A stretch of DNA of 64,000 bases from positions 21,540,001 to 21,604,000 of the forward strand of contig NC_083388.1 in assembly GCF_031755915.1 (NCBI RefSeq), in the 5' to 3' direction. A program made the translations under genes and the position numbers. The notes under the pieces were generated by a model. It was not told the DNA's origin, ran no database searches, and saw nothing but the letters and a program-made list of their open reading frames with translations. The DNA is from Ziziphus jujuba. Its lineage: Eukaryota; Streptophyta; Magnoliopsida; Rosales; Rhamnaceae. Positions 1 to 12,893 of the stretch are shown here, piece after piece. Within the stretch, counting starts at the first letter, position 1. The number at the start of each line of letters is the position of its first letter.

Positions 1-2759
1 AAAGTAATCAGAAGTGATCGTGGTGGAGAGTATTGTGCTCAACATGGCATAATACATAAAGTTACTTCACCATACTTGCCACAATCAAATGGTGTGGCTG
101 AACGGAAAAATAGGACTTTAAAAGAAATGATGAATGTAATGTTGATAAATTCTGGAGTATCTCAGAACTCGTGGGGGGGAGCCGTTTTGTTGGCAAATGA
201 CCTTTTAAATAAGGTGCCTCGAAAGGACCCAGTAAAGACACCCTATGAATTATGGAAAGGAAGACAACCTTCCTAGCTAAAGTTGTAGTACCCACTCCAA
301 AAAGAGTGAAGATAGATCCTAAAACAGTTAATTGCATTTTCTTAAGATATGCATAAAATAGTAGTGCATATTGGTTTCTTGTGTATAGGTAAGAAATTCC
401 TGATATACACAAAACTACGATTATGGAATCGAGAAATGCATCATTTTTCGAACATATTTTTCCTTATCAAGTGGAAGAAAGATCGAGTTCATCGAAACAA
501 ACTTATGATACTATCGATGAAGATAATCATGATAGTGACCAAGAACAAGAAACTGATGTTGAGACGGAGGTTGTACTTAGACGTAACAAGAGAGTAATAA
601 AGGAAAAATCCTATGGTCGTGATTTTCTTACCTATATGCTAGAAAGTGAACCTCAAAGCTTTCAAGAAGCTATAAATTCTCTTGAAGGGAATTTATGGAA
701 AGAAGCTGTAAAAAGTGAGATAGATTCTATTTTACAAAATCACACTTGGGGGTTAGTAGATCTTCCTCCAGGTTGTAAACCTTTAGGTTACAAATGGATT
801 TTTAAAAGGAAGATGAAAGCAGATGGAACTATAGACAAATACAAGGCAAGACTTGTAATTAAATGATACAAGCAACAAGAAGGTCTTGATTACTTTGATA
901 CTTATTCTCCAGGAACGAGAATAAATTCCATAAGGATAATACTAGCGATCCTGCACTGCGGGATCTAGAAGTACATCAAATGGATGTGAAAACAGCATTT
1001 CTTAATGGAGATCTAGATGAAGAGAACTATATGGAGCAACCTGAGGGTTTCTCCGCTCCAGGACAAGAAACGAAAGTCTGTAGATTGGTGAAGTCCTTGT
1101 ATGGACTTCAACAAGCTCCAAAGCAATGACATAAAAAATTTGATAATGCCATGCTAAGTGATGGATTTAAGATAAATGAGTGTGACAAGTGTATTTATGT
1201 AAAGGATACAGAGAATGGATATGTCATTCTTTGCTTGTATGTAGATGACATACTCATTGTGGGTAGTGATGACCATATGATTCGAACTACGAAAGCCATG
1301 TTAAATTCTAAATTTGATATGAAAGACATGAGACTTGCTGATGTAATTTTAGGAATAAAAATCACAAGGACTTCGAATAGAATCATTCTTAGTCAAACGC
1401 ATTATGTGGATAAAATATTGGCTAAGTTTAGTAAAGATGATACTAATATAGCCAGAACACCCATAGATGTGAGTTTACACTTATCCAAGAATAAAGGAGA
1501 TAGTGTATTTCAAGTCGAGTATGCAAGAGTGATTGGAAGTCTGATGTATTTAATGAATTGTACAAGACCAGACTTAGCCTACGCTATAAATAGACTAAGT
1601 AGATATACGAGTAATCCAAATGATGATCATTGGAAAGGAATCGTTAGAGTATTAAGATACTTACGATATACTTGTGAATATGAACTGCACTATACAAAAT
1701 ATCCGTCTGTATTAGAAGGATATAGTGATGCAAATTGAATATCAGATATCAAGGATTCAAAATCCACTAGTGGCTATGTATTTACATTAGCGGATGCAGC
1801 CGTAACATGGAAATCCTCTAAACAGATAGTAATAGATCAATCCACGATGAAATATGAGTGCATCTCATTAGATAAATGTGGTGAAGAGGCCGAATGGCTA
1901 CGCTAGTTTTTGGAAGACATTCCAAGGTGGCCTAAATCTGTGTCAGCAATAAGTATATATTGCGACAGTCAATCTGCTATTGGCAGGGCACAAAATATTA
2001 TGTATAATGGAAAGTCTAGACATATTCGTCGTAGACATAATTCTATTAAAAAACTAATCTCAACTGGAGTTATCTCGATAGACTATGTAAAGTCAAAAGA
2101 TAACATTACGGATCCGCTAACCAAAGGGTAAAATAGAGAATTAGTTGAAAAAACATCTAGATGAATGGGATTAAATCCCGTGAGTAAAGTTGATACGATG
2201 GAAACTCAACCTAGTTGACTGGAGATCCCAAGATCTAGGTTGAATGGGACAGCGCAACTGTAAAGACTAGTATGTTTCACTGTGGTGGTTAATCCTCTGC
2301 CTATTCCTGTGATGAAACAGTGATAGAAAGAGGTTAGACATAAAGTATGCTTTTAATGATTCCTATAAGTGTGTGTATAGTAATCTTTGCATAGTAATGC
2401 TGATTACATTGGAAAAGGAATCATCTATGTGAGAGAGAAGAGTGGCCGCTTCAAAGGAGAATTATTAAGGGCATAATTCTCTAAAAACTCTTGCAGAATC
2501 AGGCAGGTGTTCAAGGCCAAAATGAACATAACAGTGAGAACTGAAGTGTACCAGAAAGGATTCTGTGTGAACTATGTTGTCATTTACACAATCGATGAAA
2601 TGGTTCAATGATATCGCATCTACCATTAGTCAGTAAAGAAGATATAGTCTCACAAGGAAAAGGTTCAAAGAGTAACATCTATCTATCCTATGCAGGTTTC
2701 AACTGCAGAGCTTTACCACCAGAGTCTTGCATAGTAGTCAAATCATTCATGTGGGGGAT
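1..2759 (+). mobile_element. Ty1/copia retrotransposon, decayed internal region
   Basis: This is the 3' part of a copia polyprotein, running left to right in the order integrase, reverse transcriptase, RNase H, as in Ty1/copia. Integrase core residues appear at 1-275 (SDRGGEY, then PQSNGVAERKNRTL). The reverse transcriptase start is near 660-865 (WKEAVKSEIDSI, YKWIFKRKMKADG), and the catalytic YVDDILIVG box is at about 1236-1262. The tail of the RT and the RNase H segment follow (YSDAN at 1721-1735, STSGYVF near 1768, DPLTKG near 2112). The frame is broken by stops at about 276, 864, 1126, 1736 and 1903, so no intact polyprotein remains. After the last coding remnant, 2132-2750 is non-coding spacer leading to a purine run (GTGGGGGAT, about 2751-2759) that fits the polypurine tract. 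The element continues left of the window, so gag, protease and the 5' LTR are not visible. Confidence 0.93.
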
Positions 2760-3205
2760 TGTAACATTTGCAATGTTTTTTTATTTTTTTATTTTGAATG
2801 ATTTTGAATTAATGGACTTTAATGGGCCTTTATGTGCATTATTTGTGACCTTTTAACTATCCAAATGTGGGTTTTGACTTGATGGATGAATTTTTGGTAA
2901 AAAACAAGTTTTGGAATAATAATTCCCAACGGGAGAATCAATTTGAAAAGAAGAAAAAGAGAAAAATTAGTTTTCTACAGATTTTGGTTAGTGAGTGTGA
3001 TAAAAATCAGGTACTCTGAAAGTTTAAGGAAAATTTAGGTGGTGTTTTGTTTGAGATTTCGAATTCGTTGTATCCTGGGAGACTACCGTCGGAAAACACT
3101 AGCACCGGTGGGATGGGAATAGTCTTAAGGACATTGTTGTACCACACAGGCCTCCGACCAATATTTCAACAAGCAGATCAAATTTAGAAAAATACACGTT
3201 CCCAA

Positions 3206-3236
<31 letters not shown>

Positions 3237-3310
3237 GATCATTTTTCTATATTTTATTTGTATCTTCATTCCACATATATATTCATATATTATGTATATT
3301 TTTAATAACA
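2760..3310 (+). repeat. Probable 3' LTR of the copia element
   Basis: The LTR would start at TGTAACATTTG directly after the polypurine tract and end at TTAATAACA, giving about 551 bases with TG...CA ends. The interior has features usual for plant copia LTRs, including an AT-rich stretch and a conserved-looking block near 3100-3180. The right end is inferred: immediately after it the sequence becomes alignable to the RLP gene (GAATGAGATCAC against GAGTGTGACCAG at 9024). The 5' LTR lies outside the window, so the borders cannot be confirmed by comparing the two LTRs. Confidence 0.7.
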
Positions 3311-3312
3311 TA

Positions 3313-5711
3313 GAATGAGATCACAAAACCGGCCATGTAATCGGTCTTGATCTTAGTAGTTCTTGTCTTTGTGGTTCAATAAACTCCGGTTGCCAATTAC
3401 TCTTTAGTAATCTTTCCCAACTCCAGTGCTGAACCTCGCTGACAATGACTTTAACTCCTCTCATATCCCTACAAGTATTGGCCAACTCTTTGAACTTGTA
3501 TATATATCTCAACCTTTTTGCTTCATCCTTTTCTGGTCTAATCCTAGTTGAAACATTGCATCTTTCTAATCTTTGTTCCCTTGATTTGTCACTCAATACT
3601 GATCCCATTTCAGGGAAAAAATTGTTGAAACTTAAAAGACCAAACCTATGAAGCTTAGCTCAAAACTTGAGTAGCTTAGCACATCTAAATCTAAGTTTTG
3701 TGGATATAGATTTTGTTGTGCCTGATAACTTGGAAAATTTATCTTCCTTGACTTTCCTTGATTTGACAGATTCTGGGTTGCACAGTGAGTTCCTTATAAA
3801 AATTTTTAACGTACCGAATCTACAGTTTATTAATATGAGATTCAATAAGGAATTGAGTGGTCGTTTGCTTGCTTTCCATTCAAAGATGGCTCTTAAGTCT
3901 TTGAGACTTGGAGGAACAATATTCTATGGTGAATTGCCAGCTCCAATTGGAAACCTTAGTTCTTTGATTGAATTGCGTATTAGAGGTAGCAATTTCTCAG
4001 GCTATGTTCCATCTTCAATTGGTAACCTTACTAAACTCACTTATTTGGACCTCGCAAACAACTCTTTTTGTGGCCTTATTCCTTCTTCCCTGCAAAATCT
4101 AACTCAGCTTTGATTTTTACAACTTAGTTACAATGGTTTTAGTGGTCAAACTTTGCCGTGGATTAGTAAGATGAGAAACCTAACTTTGTTGGATTTGACT
4201 AGGACCAATCTAGAGGGTGAAATACCATCTTCTTATGCAAATCTTACCAAAACTTTCTACTTTCTCACTCGCTTACAATCAGTTAATTGGGTCGGGTCCA
4301 ATTTGGCTAGCAAACATGACCCAGTTGACTGATTTGTACCTTTTAAATAACAACTTGACTGGGTCGATTGACCTTGATACGTTCATAAACCATGATACTT
4401 TGTCTGTCGTTCAACAAGCTTTCTTTGTTCTCCAAAAATGCCACTCTTCGTGAGATGAGATTTCTTGAATTTTCTTCCTGCAACTTGAGCAAGAAACTGA
4501 AGTGGCTTGACTTACCCTACAACAATATTCATGGAACAATGCCACCCAAAATTGAATCTAAGTGGTCCAATGTAGAAGCTATTTACCGGAGGTTTAACAT
4601 GTTACAAGGCTCACTCCCTATTCCTCCACCAACCACCACAGTTTATATGGCCTCCAACAATGAATTTTTAGGACAAATTTCACCATCCATTTGTGATCTC
4701 CATTCACTATTTTCTGTTGATTTATCTTTCAACAACTTGAGTGGTTAGCTTCCTACATGTTTGCCAAACTTTAGTGATTCTTTGACCCTATTGAAGCTGC
4801 AAAACAACAATTTCCAAGGCTCTATCCCAAACTCATGTAATACAGAGGGAAGCAGATTGCTTAATCTGATTGATATAAGCTCTAATTAATTAGGGGGTCC
4901 AATACCTAGATCATTATCCAATTGCAAAATGCTGGAGTACTTTCATGTTGGTGATAATTTGATCAGGAATGTTTTTCCTTTCTGGTTGGGAACTCTTCCC
5001 AATCTGAATGTCCTTTTACTGTGACTCAACATTTTTTATGGTTCAATATCTGCTATTATTGATGACAGAGATAGTTGGTTTTCGGAGCTGTGTATCATTG
5101 ATCTGTCTTACAACCATTTCAATGGAAGCTTGCCTTCAAAGTATTTCCAGCACTGGAACGCCATGAAAATCGAGGACATGTCCAAGTTGAAATACATACA
5201 TGCAAACAAGACGTTCGATGTGGAAAGATACGCCGTCAATCGAAATTTCAATTTCTCTATAACATTGACGAACAAAGGTATATAGACAACTTATATAAAG
5301 ATTCAAGAACTTTTCACTGCCATTGATCTTTCAAGCAATAGACTCCAAGGGCAAATTCCAGAGTCAATTGGGCATTTAAAGGGCCTTCGTTTGCTAAACA
5401 TTTCAAACAATATTCTTATGGGTCAAATTCTAATATCTTTATAAAAGCTTAGTGTGCTAGAGGTTCTAGACCTTTTTCGGAACAAGTTGTCCAGTGAGAT
5501 ACCTAAGCAGCTCACAAAGCTTAACTTCCTCAGCTTCTTTGATGTGTCGGATAATGATCTAAGTGGGACTATACCACGAGGGGGACAATTCGATACATTG
5601 CCGGAGAGTTCGTTCAACGGTAACTTTGGTTTGTCAATGAATGGGAATTCTGATGATGTTGACCAACATCCACCTTCAGTAGTGGGCCATTTCTTATTAA
5701 GTATTTATTAA
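3313..5711 (+). pseudogene. Leucine-rich-repeat receptor-like protein pseudogene (5' cut by the LTR)
   Basis: This copy aligns along its length with the RLP at 8756-11587, for example GHVIGLDLSS at the start and GTIPRGGQFDTLPESSF near the end. It lacks the signal peptide and the N-terminal cysteine cap; homology begins directly behind the LTR end at 3310. The first alignable codons include TGA in place of the Cys codon TGT. Further breaks include stops near 3651, 4113, 4748 (TAG where the paralogue has a Gln-like CAA) and 5443. Several small indels shift the frame, for example near 4225-4260. It stops before the transmembrane segment, so the membrane anchor is missing too. It is unlikely to make a working receptor. 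It probably arose as a tandem duplicate of the downstream gene or its ancestor. Confidence 0.92.
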
Positions 5712-8046
5712 TAAAAATGTTTAAAAAAAAGTGTTTATATTAGACGCCCTTAGCCTACTTTAAACAAACTATATTTCTTTCATCATATTGACACTTTTTG
5801 TTTTTTGAATAACAAGTTTGACACTATATACAATCTACAATCAACAAATTATAATGGACACGAAAATTTCGTAACTCTATTTTAATGTTGTCGTTGTTCT
5901 CTTTTTTTTTTTTAATATAAAAAAAAGTGAAATAACGTAATATGTATTAATAGCTTGCATTTTACTTATTCATTATTTATAACTATTATTAATTATTTAT
6001 AGAACTCTTAACTGTATATATTTTATTTTATTACAGTTTTCATGGAAATATGAAATAATGAAGGAGTCTATTTTCATAAATAATTAATATTTTTAATATT
6101 TTTTTCCAATAAATATATATATATATATATATTAGGAATTTAATTGAGTTGAAATATTCTTATAGTTTTTTATACACGCCACTTAATTTTATTTTGAAAA
6201 TAAAATAATACTTTTTTTTTTTTTTAAGAATTCAACGTTGAATTTTAACATTTATTGTTTTTTTATTTTATTTTATTATAATTGGCCCGCCATGAACATC
6301 CTGGCTCCATTCCTATGTGCGCATCGTAGCTTGTTTGAACATATGAATCGTAGTCAAAAGTTTTTTTCTTTTTCTTTTTTTTTTTAAAAAAAAAAATTCC
6401 GAAACGGCTCTCTATATGTTTTTTTATATGGCACCGTTAAATTTTGTTCTCTGATTCGCTTGACGCATATGACAATAACGGTGAATATGCATATCGTCTT
6501 TCTGTCGCATTCAACGATATTGATCTGAGTTGGAATATCTGTGCTCCTTTGGAAGCCACCGAGTCTAGGCTGCTATTTGTATGCCTTTTTTTGGTTCAAT
6601 GAATCCCAAATTTAGCTATTAAAAAAAAAAAAAAAAGAAAAAAAAACTATTTATTGTCAAAGAAAGAAAATTTCCAACTGTTTGTCGTCAAGTAAAGAAA
6701 AAGCAGTATCCACTTGAGCCATCATTTGTCAATCTTACTGTTGGAATATGTTTCCATCTAACTTCTCGTCGTCAAAGAAACAAAATTTCCAACTATTTCT
6801 CGTCCAAGAAAAAAAAAATTATGCACCAATTAAATCAAACGATTGGAGAATAAAATAATTAGCAAAGTTTAATTTAATTTTAATTATTAAAAATTTTTAA
6901 TTAATTAATTTAGAGTTTTATAATTGTATCTAAATGTATGTATAAATCCTCAAAATCAATGAAATTTCAATTTATATGAAAATAGATAACTCAAATTCTT
7001 CATACACTTTTAAGTATAGCTTAAATACTTCATGCATTTTCAAGTGGAATTGTTGCAATTTTCTATTTTAAAATTTTAATTTATATATGTGCAAATCGTA
7101 TGATTTTTTAATTTCTAATCGATATGAGATTAATATCATTTAATTAATCTTGTAAAAAAATATTTTAATAAATAAAACTGTTAATTTGGAAAATTCAAAT
7201 TAATACCCCCAAACACTCACTAAAGATTATCCAGCCTTGTTAAGAATTATTGGTTTTTTTTTTAATTTTTATTTTTATTTTTTATTATCATCGAAAGCTT
7301 TTATTCCTTTCTTTTCAAATGGTTGACCCACGTCATGTCCCTTTCAACTTTTAACGTTGGAACAAAATACTTCCATCGTTATCAAATTTTTGTTATTATC
7401 CTAATACTAATAATGACACCCCTCAAATTTCAACATTTCATATATATATATAATAATGACTTGTTTATTTTTGCAAATACTGTTTCCAAATGAGAATATA
7501 CTACTATATGTTAGGTATTGGAGTAGACATATCAATTAATAATTTTAAACTAAAATTCTAATTAGGTAAATAATAGTTTTTATCAATTGCCTTAGTTATT
7601 TTTGTTTCTTTTTTTTTTTTGAAAAAATATTATTTTTTAATAACTGTGTTAATGAAAATATTAATTTTAATATTTTAGGAAGAAAATAATCATATTTATG
7701 AATAAAATATTAATTTTAATCTATTTTTAAATTTTTATACAAAATATTATTTGTAATATTTTTTAACAAAATATGATTTTAATATTTATTTCAAAGAAAA
7801 TATATTTTTAATATTTTTTAAGAAAATATTATTTCTTAATCTAGATAATAATAAAATTTTTGGATTATATTATTTGGTAAAATAGTATAATGAATATGCC
7901 AAATATCAATTAAAATATTTTTAAGTATTTTGTTGGTTTGGAATATAGTATAATAAATATGCCAAATGTCAAATTAAGATATTTTTAAGCATTTAATTTA
8001 TATTAAATAAAAAGTATTAAGGATATGGGTGATAAAGTATCAATTT
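5712..8046. other. AT-rich spacer between the RLP copies
   Basis: About 2.3 kb of AT-rich DNA with many A/T homopolymers and a TA microsatellite near 6114-6133. I see no convincing coding exon, RNA gene or splice pattern in it. The last few hundred bases before 8640 should include the RLP promoter. Confidence 0.6.
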
Positions 8047-8243
8047 GGGAGTGATTTTGAAAATGTTCAAAATCGCTTCTGAAAATAAAAAGAGTTTCAT
8101 ATAATATTTGGTTATAAAATATAAAATCACATTCTAGTGATTTTTTAATAAAAAAATTCACCCATTTTTGCTTTAAAGCAAAAAAATCCACCCATTAGAT
8201 AATTTTTGAAATTCACTTAAAATGATTTTTAGAAATCACTCCT
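8047..8243. mobile_element. Candidate MITE with short terminal inverted repeats
   Basis: GGAGTGATTTT at 8048 is mirrored by AAATCACTCC ending at 8242, giving roughly 10-base terminal inverted repeats around a 197-base AT-rich, non-coding interior. Size and structure fit a miniature inverted-repeat element. I could not identify a clean target-site duplication, so the superfamily is left open. Confidence 0.5.
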
Positions 8244-8755
8244 AAACTAACCTAAAGTCTTAAAAAATAATAATAATTATTTGGGAAATGATAAGAACCG
8301 GTTATCTTTTCTAATTACAAAATGGTAGGGTTGGTAATTGACAAAAAATGGCTTCAAAAGTCTGCGGAAGGGATGTTTAGGGGCATTAATTTCTTGCAAA
8401 ATATATATATATATATATATAATGCTACTTGTCCTAAGTTTTTAAGCTCTTTCCATCATGATGGCTTAGTGGTACTAGGAGCACCGAGTAAAAAAAATGT
8501 CTATTCAAAGGCTGCTGCCCTTTTCTCCTCTTGTTTTGAAGCAGGAAAATGGTTATTTTTTCAACATATACCACTAATTAATTACCACTGCTTGGTTATC
8601 ATAATAGACAAAAAAATAGTTTTTTTTTTTTTTAAATTCTTGTGCAGGGGAATCGAATGCAGTATGTTTATGAATCTGTTTTGAGAAGACTAAACCAATC
8701 ATCCAAACCTTCCTTTTTCATTGATCATCGAAGTTCTTTTTTTCTGTCACTAAGT

Positions 8756-11587
8756 ATGCGGTTTTTTATCTTTTTGATTTTGCTCATCAACTTGCTTCTT
8801 GCACGGTATCTGTTTGATGATATTCTTCCACCAGTTGCTAAAGCTTCTTCTTATATGCAGCCTCTTTGCCATGACTACGAGAGGACTGCTTTGTTGTCAT
8901 TCAAAGCTAGTTTCATCACTCTCAAATCAGCATCCCATAATCCTTTTGCTTACCCAAAGTTGGCTTCATGGAATACCAATGGAGAAAATGCTACTGGGAA
9001 TTGCTGTTCATGGGATGGTGTTGAGTGTGACCAGAACACCGGCCATGTGATCGGTCTTGATCTTAGTAGCAGCTTTCTCTATGGTTCTATTAACTCCACA
9101 AGCCAGCTTTTCAATCTTTCTCAACTCCAGAGTCTCAACCTTGCAGACAATGATTTCAACTTTTCTTATATCCCAACAAGAATTGGCCAGCTCTCGAGGC
9201 TTGTATATCTCAACCTTTCTGCTTCTATGTTTTCTGGGCAAATCCCGTTTGAAATTTCACAGCTTTCCAATTTATTATACCTTGATTTGTCTCTGTCATC
9301 AGGGGAAGAAAAGCTATTGGAACTTAAAAAGCCTGGCTTAAGAGGCTTAGTCCATAACTTAACTAGCCTACAACATCTTGATCTCAGTTACGTTGAGATA
9401 AACTCTGTTGTGCCTGAAAGCTTGGGAAACTTGTCGTCTTTGAGGTATATTGACCTGACAAGATGTGGAATGCATGGGAATTTTCCAAATAAAATATTTG
9501 AGTTGCCAAACTTAGAGTTTCTTAATGTGAGATTCAATGGAAACCTGAGTGGGAATTTGCCTGAGTTCCATTCAGGTAGCCCTCTCAAGTCTTTAAGGCT
9601 CGGGAACACCAGATTCTTTGGTGGATTGCCTTCTTCAATCTCAAACCTTGATTCCTTGACCGAATTGCGTATTAGAGGATGCAACTTCTCAGGGTCTATT
9701 CCATCTTCCATTGGAAACCTCACCAAGCTCACATATCTAGACCTTGCAAACAACTCTTGGCATGGCCAAATCCCTTCTTCTCTGCAAAATCTAACCCAGC
9801 TAAGTTATTTGCAGCTCAGTTACAATGCCTTTAGAGGTCAGATATTGCCAACTTTGTCATGGATTGGTAAGCTTTCAAAACTCATTTTGTTGGACTTGAC
9901 TAAGACTAACTTAACAGGTTCAATCCCTTCTTCTTTTTCAAACTTGACCCAACTATCCAATTTTAGGTTGGCATACAATCATTTGACTGGCCAAGTTCCA
10001 CTTTGGCTCATGAACTTCACTCAGTTGACTGATTTGTACCTATCCCAAAACTTCTTAACTGGGACATTGCAGCTTGAAACTTTCATAAACCATGCTTCTT
10101 TGACCATACTTCGTCTGTCACATAACCAGTTGACGTTGGTCTCAAAAACCAACTCAAATACCACTCTTGGCAAGTTGGAAGGTCTTGAGTTGGCTTCATG
10201 CAACTTGAATAGATTACCAGATTTTCTAAATTTTCGAAACAAATTAGAGTGCTTGATTTATCAGAAAACAATCTTCACGGAACAATTCCCAAACTAGAAT
10301 CTACATGGTCTAACATTGAAGTCATAGACCTTAGTTCCAACAAGCTGGAGGGTTCCCTCCCTATTCCGCCTCCAACCCTTACATCTTATTTGGTCTCCAA
10401 CAATACTCTGAGTGGAGAAATTTCACCATCTATATGCCAATTGAATTCACTCTATGCCCTTGATTTATCTTACAACAATTTCAGTGGCCAACTTCCTTCG
10501 TGTTTGGGCAACTCCAGTGATTCCCTGACTGTATTGAAGCTCCAAAACAACAACTTTCATGGCCCAATTCTGCCCACATGTACAGAGGAAAATGGCTTGT
10601 TAAAACTGATCGATTTGAGTTACAACCGGTTTCAGGGTCAAGTACCAAGATCATTAGCCAACTGCAGAGAGTTGGAATATCTAAATGTTGGTAACAATTT
10701 GATCGGAGACACTTTTCCGTTTTGGTTGGCAACTCTTCCTGAGCTTAAGGTTCTTATGTTGAGTTTCAATGAGTTTTATGGTGCAATATGGAATGATGAG
10801 ACAGATCACTCTTTCCCCAAGCTGCGAATTATAGACCTTTCTCACAACCATTTCTCTGGAGGCTTGCCTTTGAAGTACTTTCAGTATTTCAATGCAATGA
10901 AAGTTGTTTACTCATCATCAAAGTTAAAATATATGCAGCTTAACCAGTCATTTGACTTACAAGCATACAAAATCAATCGAAATTTCGGGTACTCAGTTAC
11001 CTTGACAAACAAAGGCATCAAGATGACGTACACAAAGATCCAAGAACTTCTGACAGCCATAGATTTTTCAAGCAATGAATTTGAAGGAGAAATTCCAGAG
11101 TTACTTGGGAATCTAAAAGGGCTTAGTTTGCTGAACCTTTCGAACAATAAGCTTGTGGGTGGTATACCGGCGTCTTTAGGAAGCATTGAAGAGCTAGAGA
11201 CATTGGACCTTTCCCGAAACAAGCTCTCTGGAGAGATCCCTCAGCAACTTACTAAAGCTCAACTTCCTCAGCTTCTTCAATGTGTCGCATAACCATCTCA
11301 CGGGGTCTATACCACAAGGTGGACAGTTCGATACGTTTGAGAATAGTTCTTTTTCCGACAACTTTGGATTGTACAAGAAACATGTAAATACTGAGGCCTC
11401 ATCACCTCCTTCAAGAGCAGTTGACAATGGTGAAAGCTCAGAAAATGGAGTTGAACTTGACTGGAAAGCAGTTCTGATGGGATATGGAAGTGGGGTTGTG
11501 TTTGGTGGTGTTATAGGCTATATTGTGATCCAAAAGAAACTGGACTGGTTTTTGGATGCTTTTAGAATCAGGAGGAGAGTTATGTAA
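8756..11587 (+). CDS. Leucine-rich-repeat receptor-like protein (RLP), with two frameshifts
   Basis: This is a Cf-9/Ve1-type receptor-like protein: an extracellular LRR domain on a single membrane span without a kinase. Such proteins act at the plasma membrane in defence or development, usually with a SOBIR1-type co-receptor (family knowledge). The ATG at 8756 is chosen because it opens a signal peptide (MRFFIFLILLINLLLARY). The N-terminal cap follows (CHDYERTALLSF ... NCCSWDGVECD). About 25-30 LRRs of the plant LxxLxxLxLxxNxLxGxIP type run to about 11330. The C-terminus has a hydrophobic span (VLMGYGSGVVFGGVIGYIV) and a short basic tail (RIRRRVM). Two single-base breaks occur. One base is missing near 10249-10252, where the paralogue reads KWLD. 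One extra base sits near 11251-11257. Together they restore frame for the anchor. About 943 codons in total. As printed, translation stops at 10297, leaving a secreted LRR fragment. This may be real decay or a sequencing error. Confidence 0.8.
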
Positions 11588-12113
11588 CTTCGTTTTTCTG
11601 ATGGTATGTTACTTCAAACGTATTTTATTCGATTGGTGTAATATTTATGTATCTGTAGTTTCGTAACATTGTATGTATATGTGGATTTGCTATAAAAATA
11701 CTGTAAAATAACTCTTTTTAAGTGGGCTTCCTTATGTGCATATTAAACCACACAAATTTAAAAAAATTTATTGCTTTTCTGTTTCTATAAATATCATATG
11801 CTTTTCTGTTTCTACAAATTCCTTTCTAGTATGAGAAATATGGTTGAGGTTTGTCTGAAGTCTGAAGAAGCCAATTTATAAAACTTATTTTTGCCCCAAA
11901 AAAAAAAAATTAAAGGAAGTAAAGCGAAAGTCAACATTGAATGTATGAGACATTTATTTAAGGTTACTGAACTTAGAGGAGAGTTAGTTTGGGCTGAATG
12001 ATGAAATAGGCTGTGAGAATGTGAGCTATTTTGTCTCAATTCTGCACAAAGCCAACCTTTTAACTTTATGGGCCCAGTTTGGGGTTGAATAATGAAACAG
12101 GCTTAAGCCTTTT

Positions 12114-12146
<33 letters not shown>

Positions 12147-12742
12147 TTATTACTCCAAAAAAAATAATAATAATAGGGAGAGAAGAAATAAAGTCGTGAA
12201 AGTAAACTGAAGGCCTTATATAAAAATTAGTTTAATTATTCAATAACCAGGTAAAATAAAAGAAATAATAAAGCTATAATTATCAGATTACTTTTTATGT
12301 TTTTAATTAAGGCTGAGTGAAAGAGTGTATAATTATTTTATTTAGCACACAAAAAAAATTCAAATTTTTTGACACTTTTTTTTCGGTTTAATTAAAAAAA
12401 AAAAAAAAAAGAAGAAGAAGAAGAAGATAATTCTCCCTGTGAGTATACCACTTTTTCCTTTAATAATTATTCAAACTTGAATTCCCTATACTCAATATAA
12501 TAAAAGAAAAAGTTTAATTAATTAATTTACTAAGCTGTCGTCCAAAAAAATAATTTGTTAAGCGAAAAAAATTAGGAATCTGATTTTTAAGGAGAACCTA
12601 CCCCCAAAAAGTCGTTTTAAATTTACGATGATATCATCAAATACCCAAATTGCCCTTCAACCATAAATCCCGCCACTTTCTCCCCCTTCTTCCTCAGAAA
12701 TCAAGAACTTTCGGGAAAAAACAGAGCGGTTCGGACAATGGA
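11588..12742. other. Spacer with GA and GAA microsatellites
   Basis: Non-coding DNA between the RLP and the first BiP gene. It holds a (GA)n run at 12120-12146 and a (GAA)n run near 12410-12426. No exon is supported. The right end passes into the BiP promoter. Confidence 0.55.
12120..12146. repeat. (GA)n microsatellite
   Basis: Uninterrupted GA dinucleotide repeat of about 13 units in the spacer downstream of the RLP gene. Confidence 0.97.
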
Positions 12743-12752
12743 CCACGCGTCA
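12743..12752 (-). promoter_or_regulatory. UPRE-like element upstream of BiP copy 1
   Basis: Read on the minus strand the site is TGACGCGTGG, which resembles plant unfolded-protein-response elements with a TGACGCGT or TGACGTGG core bound by bZIP60/bZIP28 (established for plant BiP promoters). An ATTGG (reverse CCAAT) lies at 12760-12764, but the spacing does not match the CCAAT-N9-CCACG of a true ERSE. It sits about 140 bases upstream of the TATA box. Confidence 0.4.
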
Positions 12753-12885
12753 AATATTGATTGGACCTTCTACGTGTAAGGCCCATGAAGGTAACAACCA
12801 TCAGACCTTCACCCACGCTGACATGTCATATGATGATTGGGAAGAACACTCTAGCATTACATTCATTACCGGATCTAAGCAACTG

Positions 12886-12893
12886 TATATAAA
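12886..12893 (+). promoter_or_regulatory. TATA box of BiP copy 1
   Basis: TATATAAA lies 134 bases before the chosen ATG at 13027, a normal position for a plant promoter. Confidence 0.65.

Noticed and set aside
2608..2856. Frame of 82 codons at the copia 3' end
   Set aside because: It spans the spacer, the polypurine tract and the LTR start, so it cannot be an element gene, and it has no domain.
8322..8684. Frame of 120 codons upstream of the RLP
   Set aside because: Contains TA-microsatellite and poly-T translated residues and no family signature; the RLP start at 8756 with a signal peptide explains the locus.
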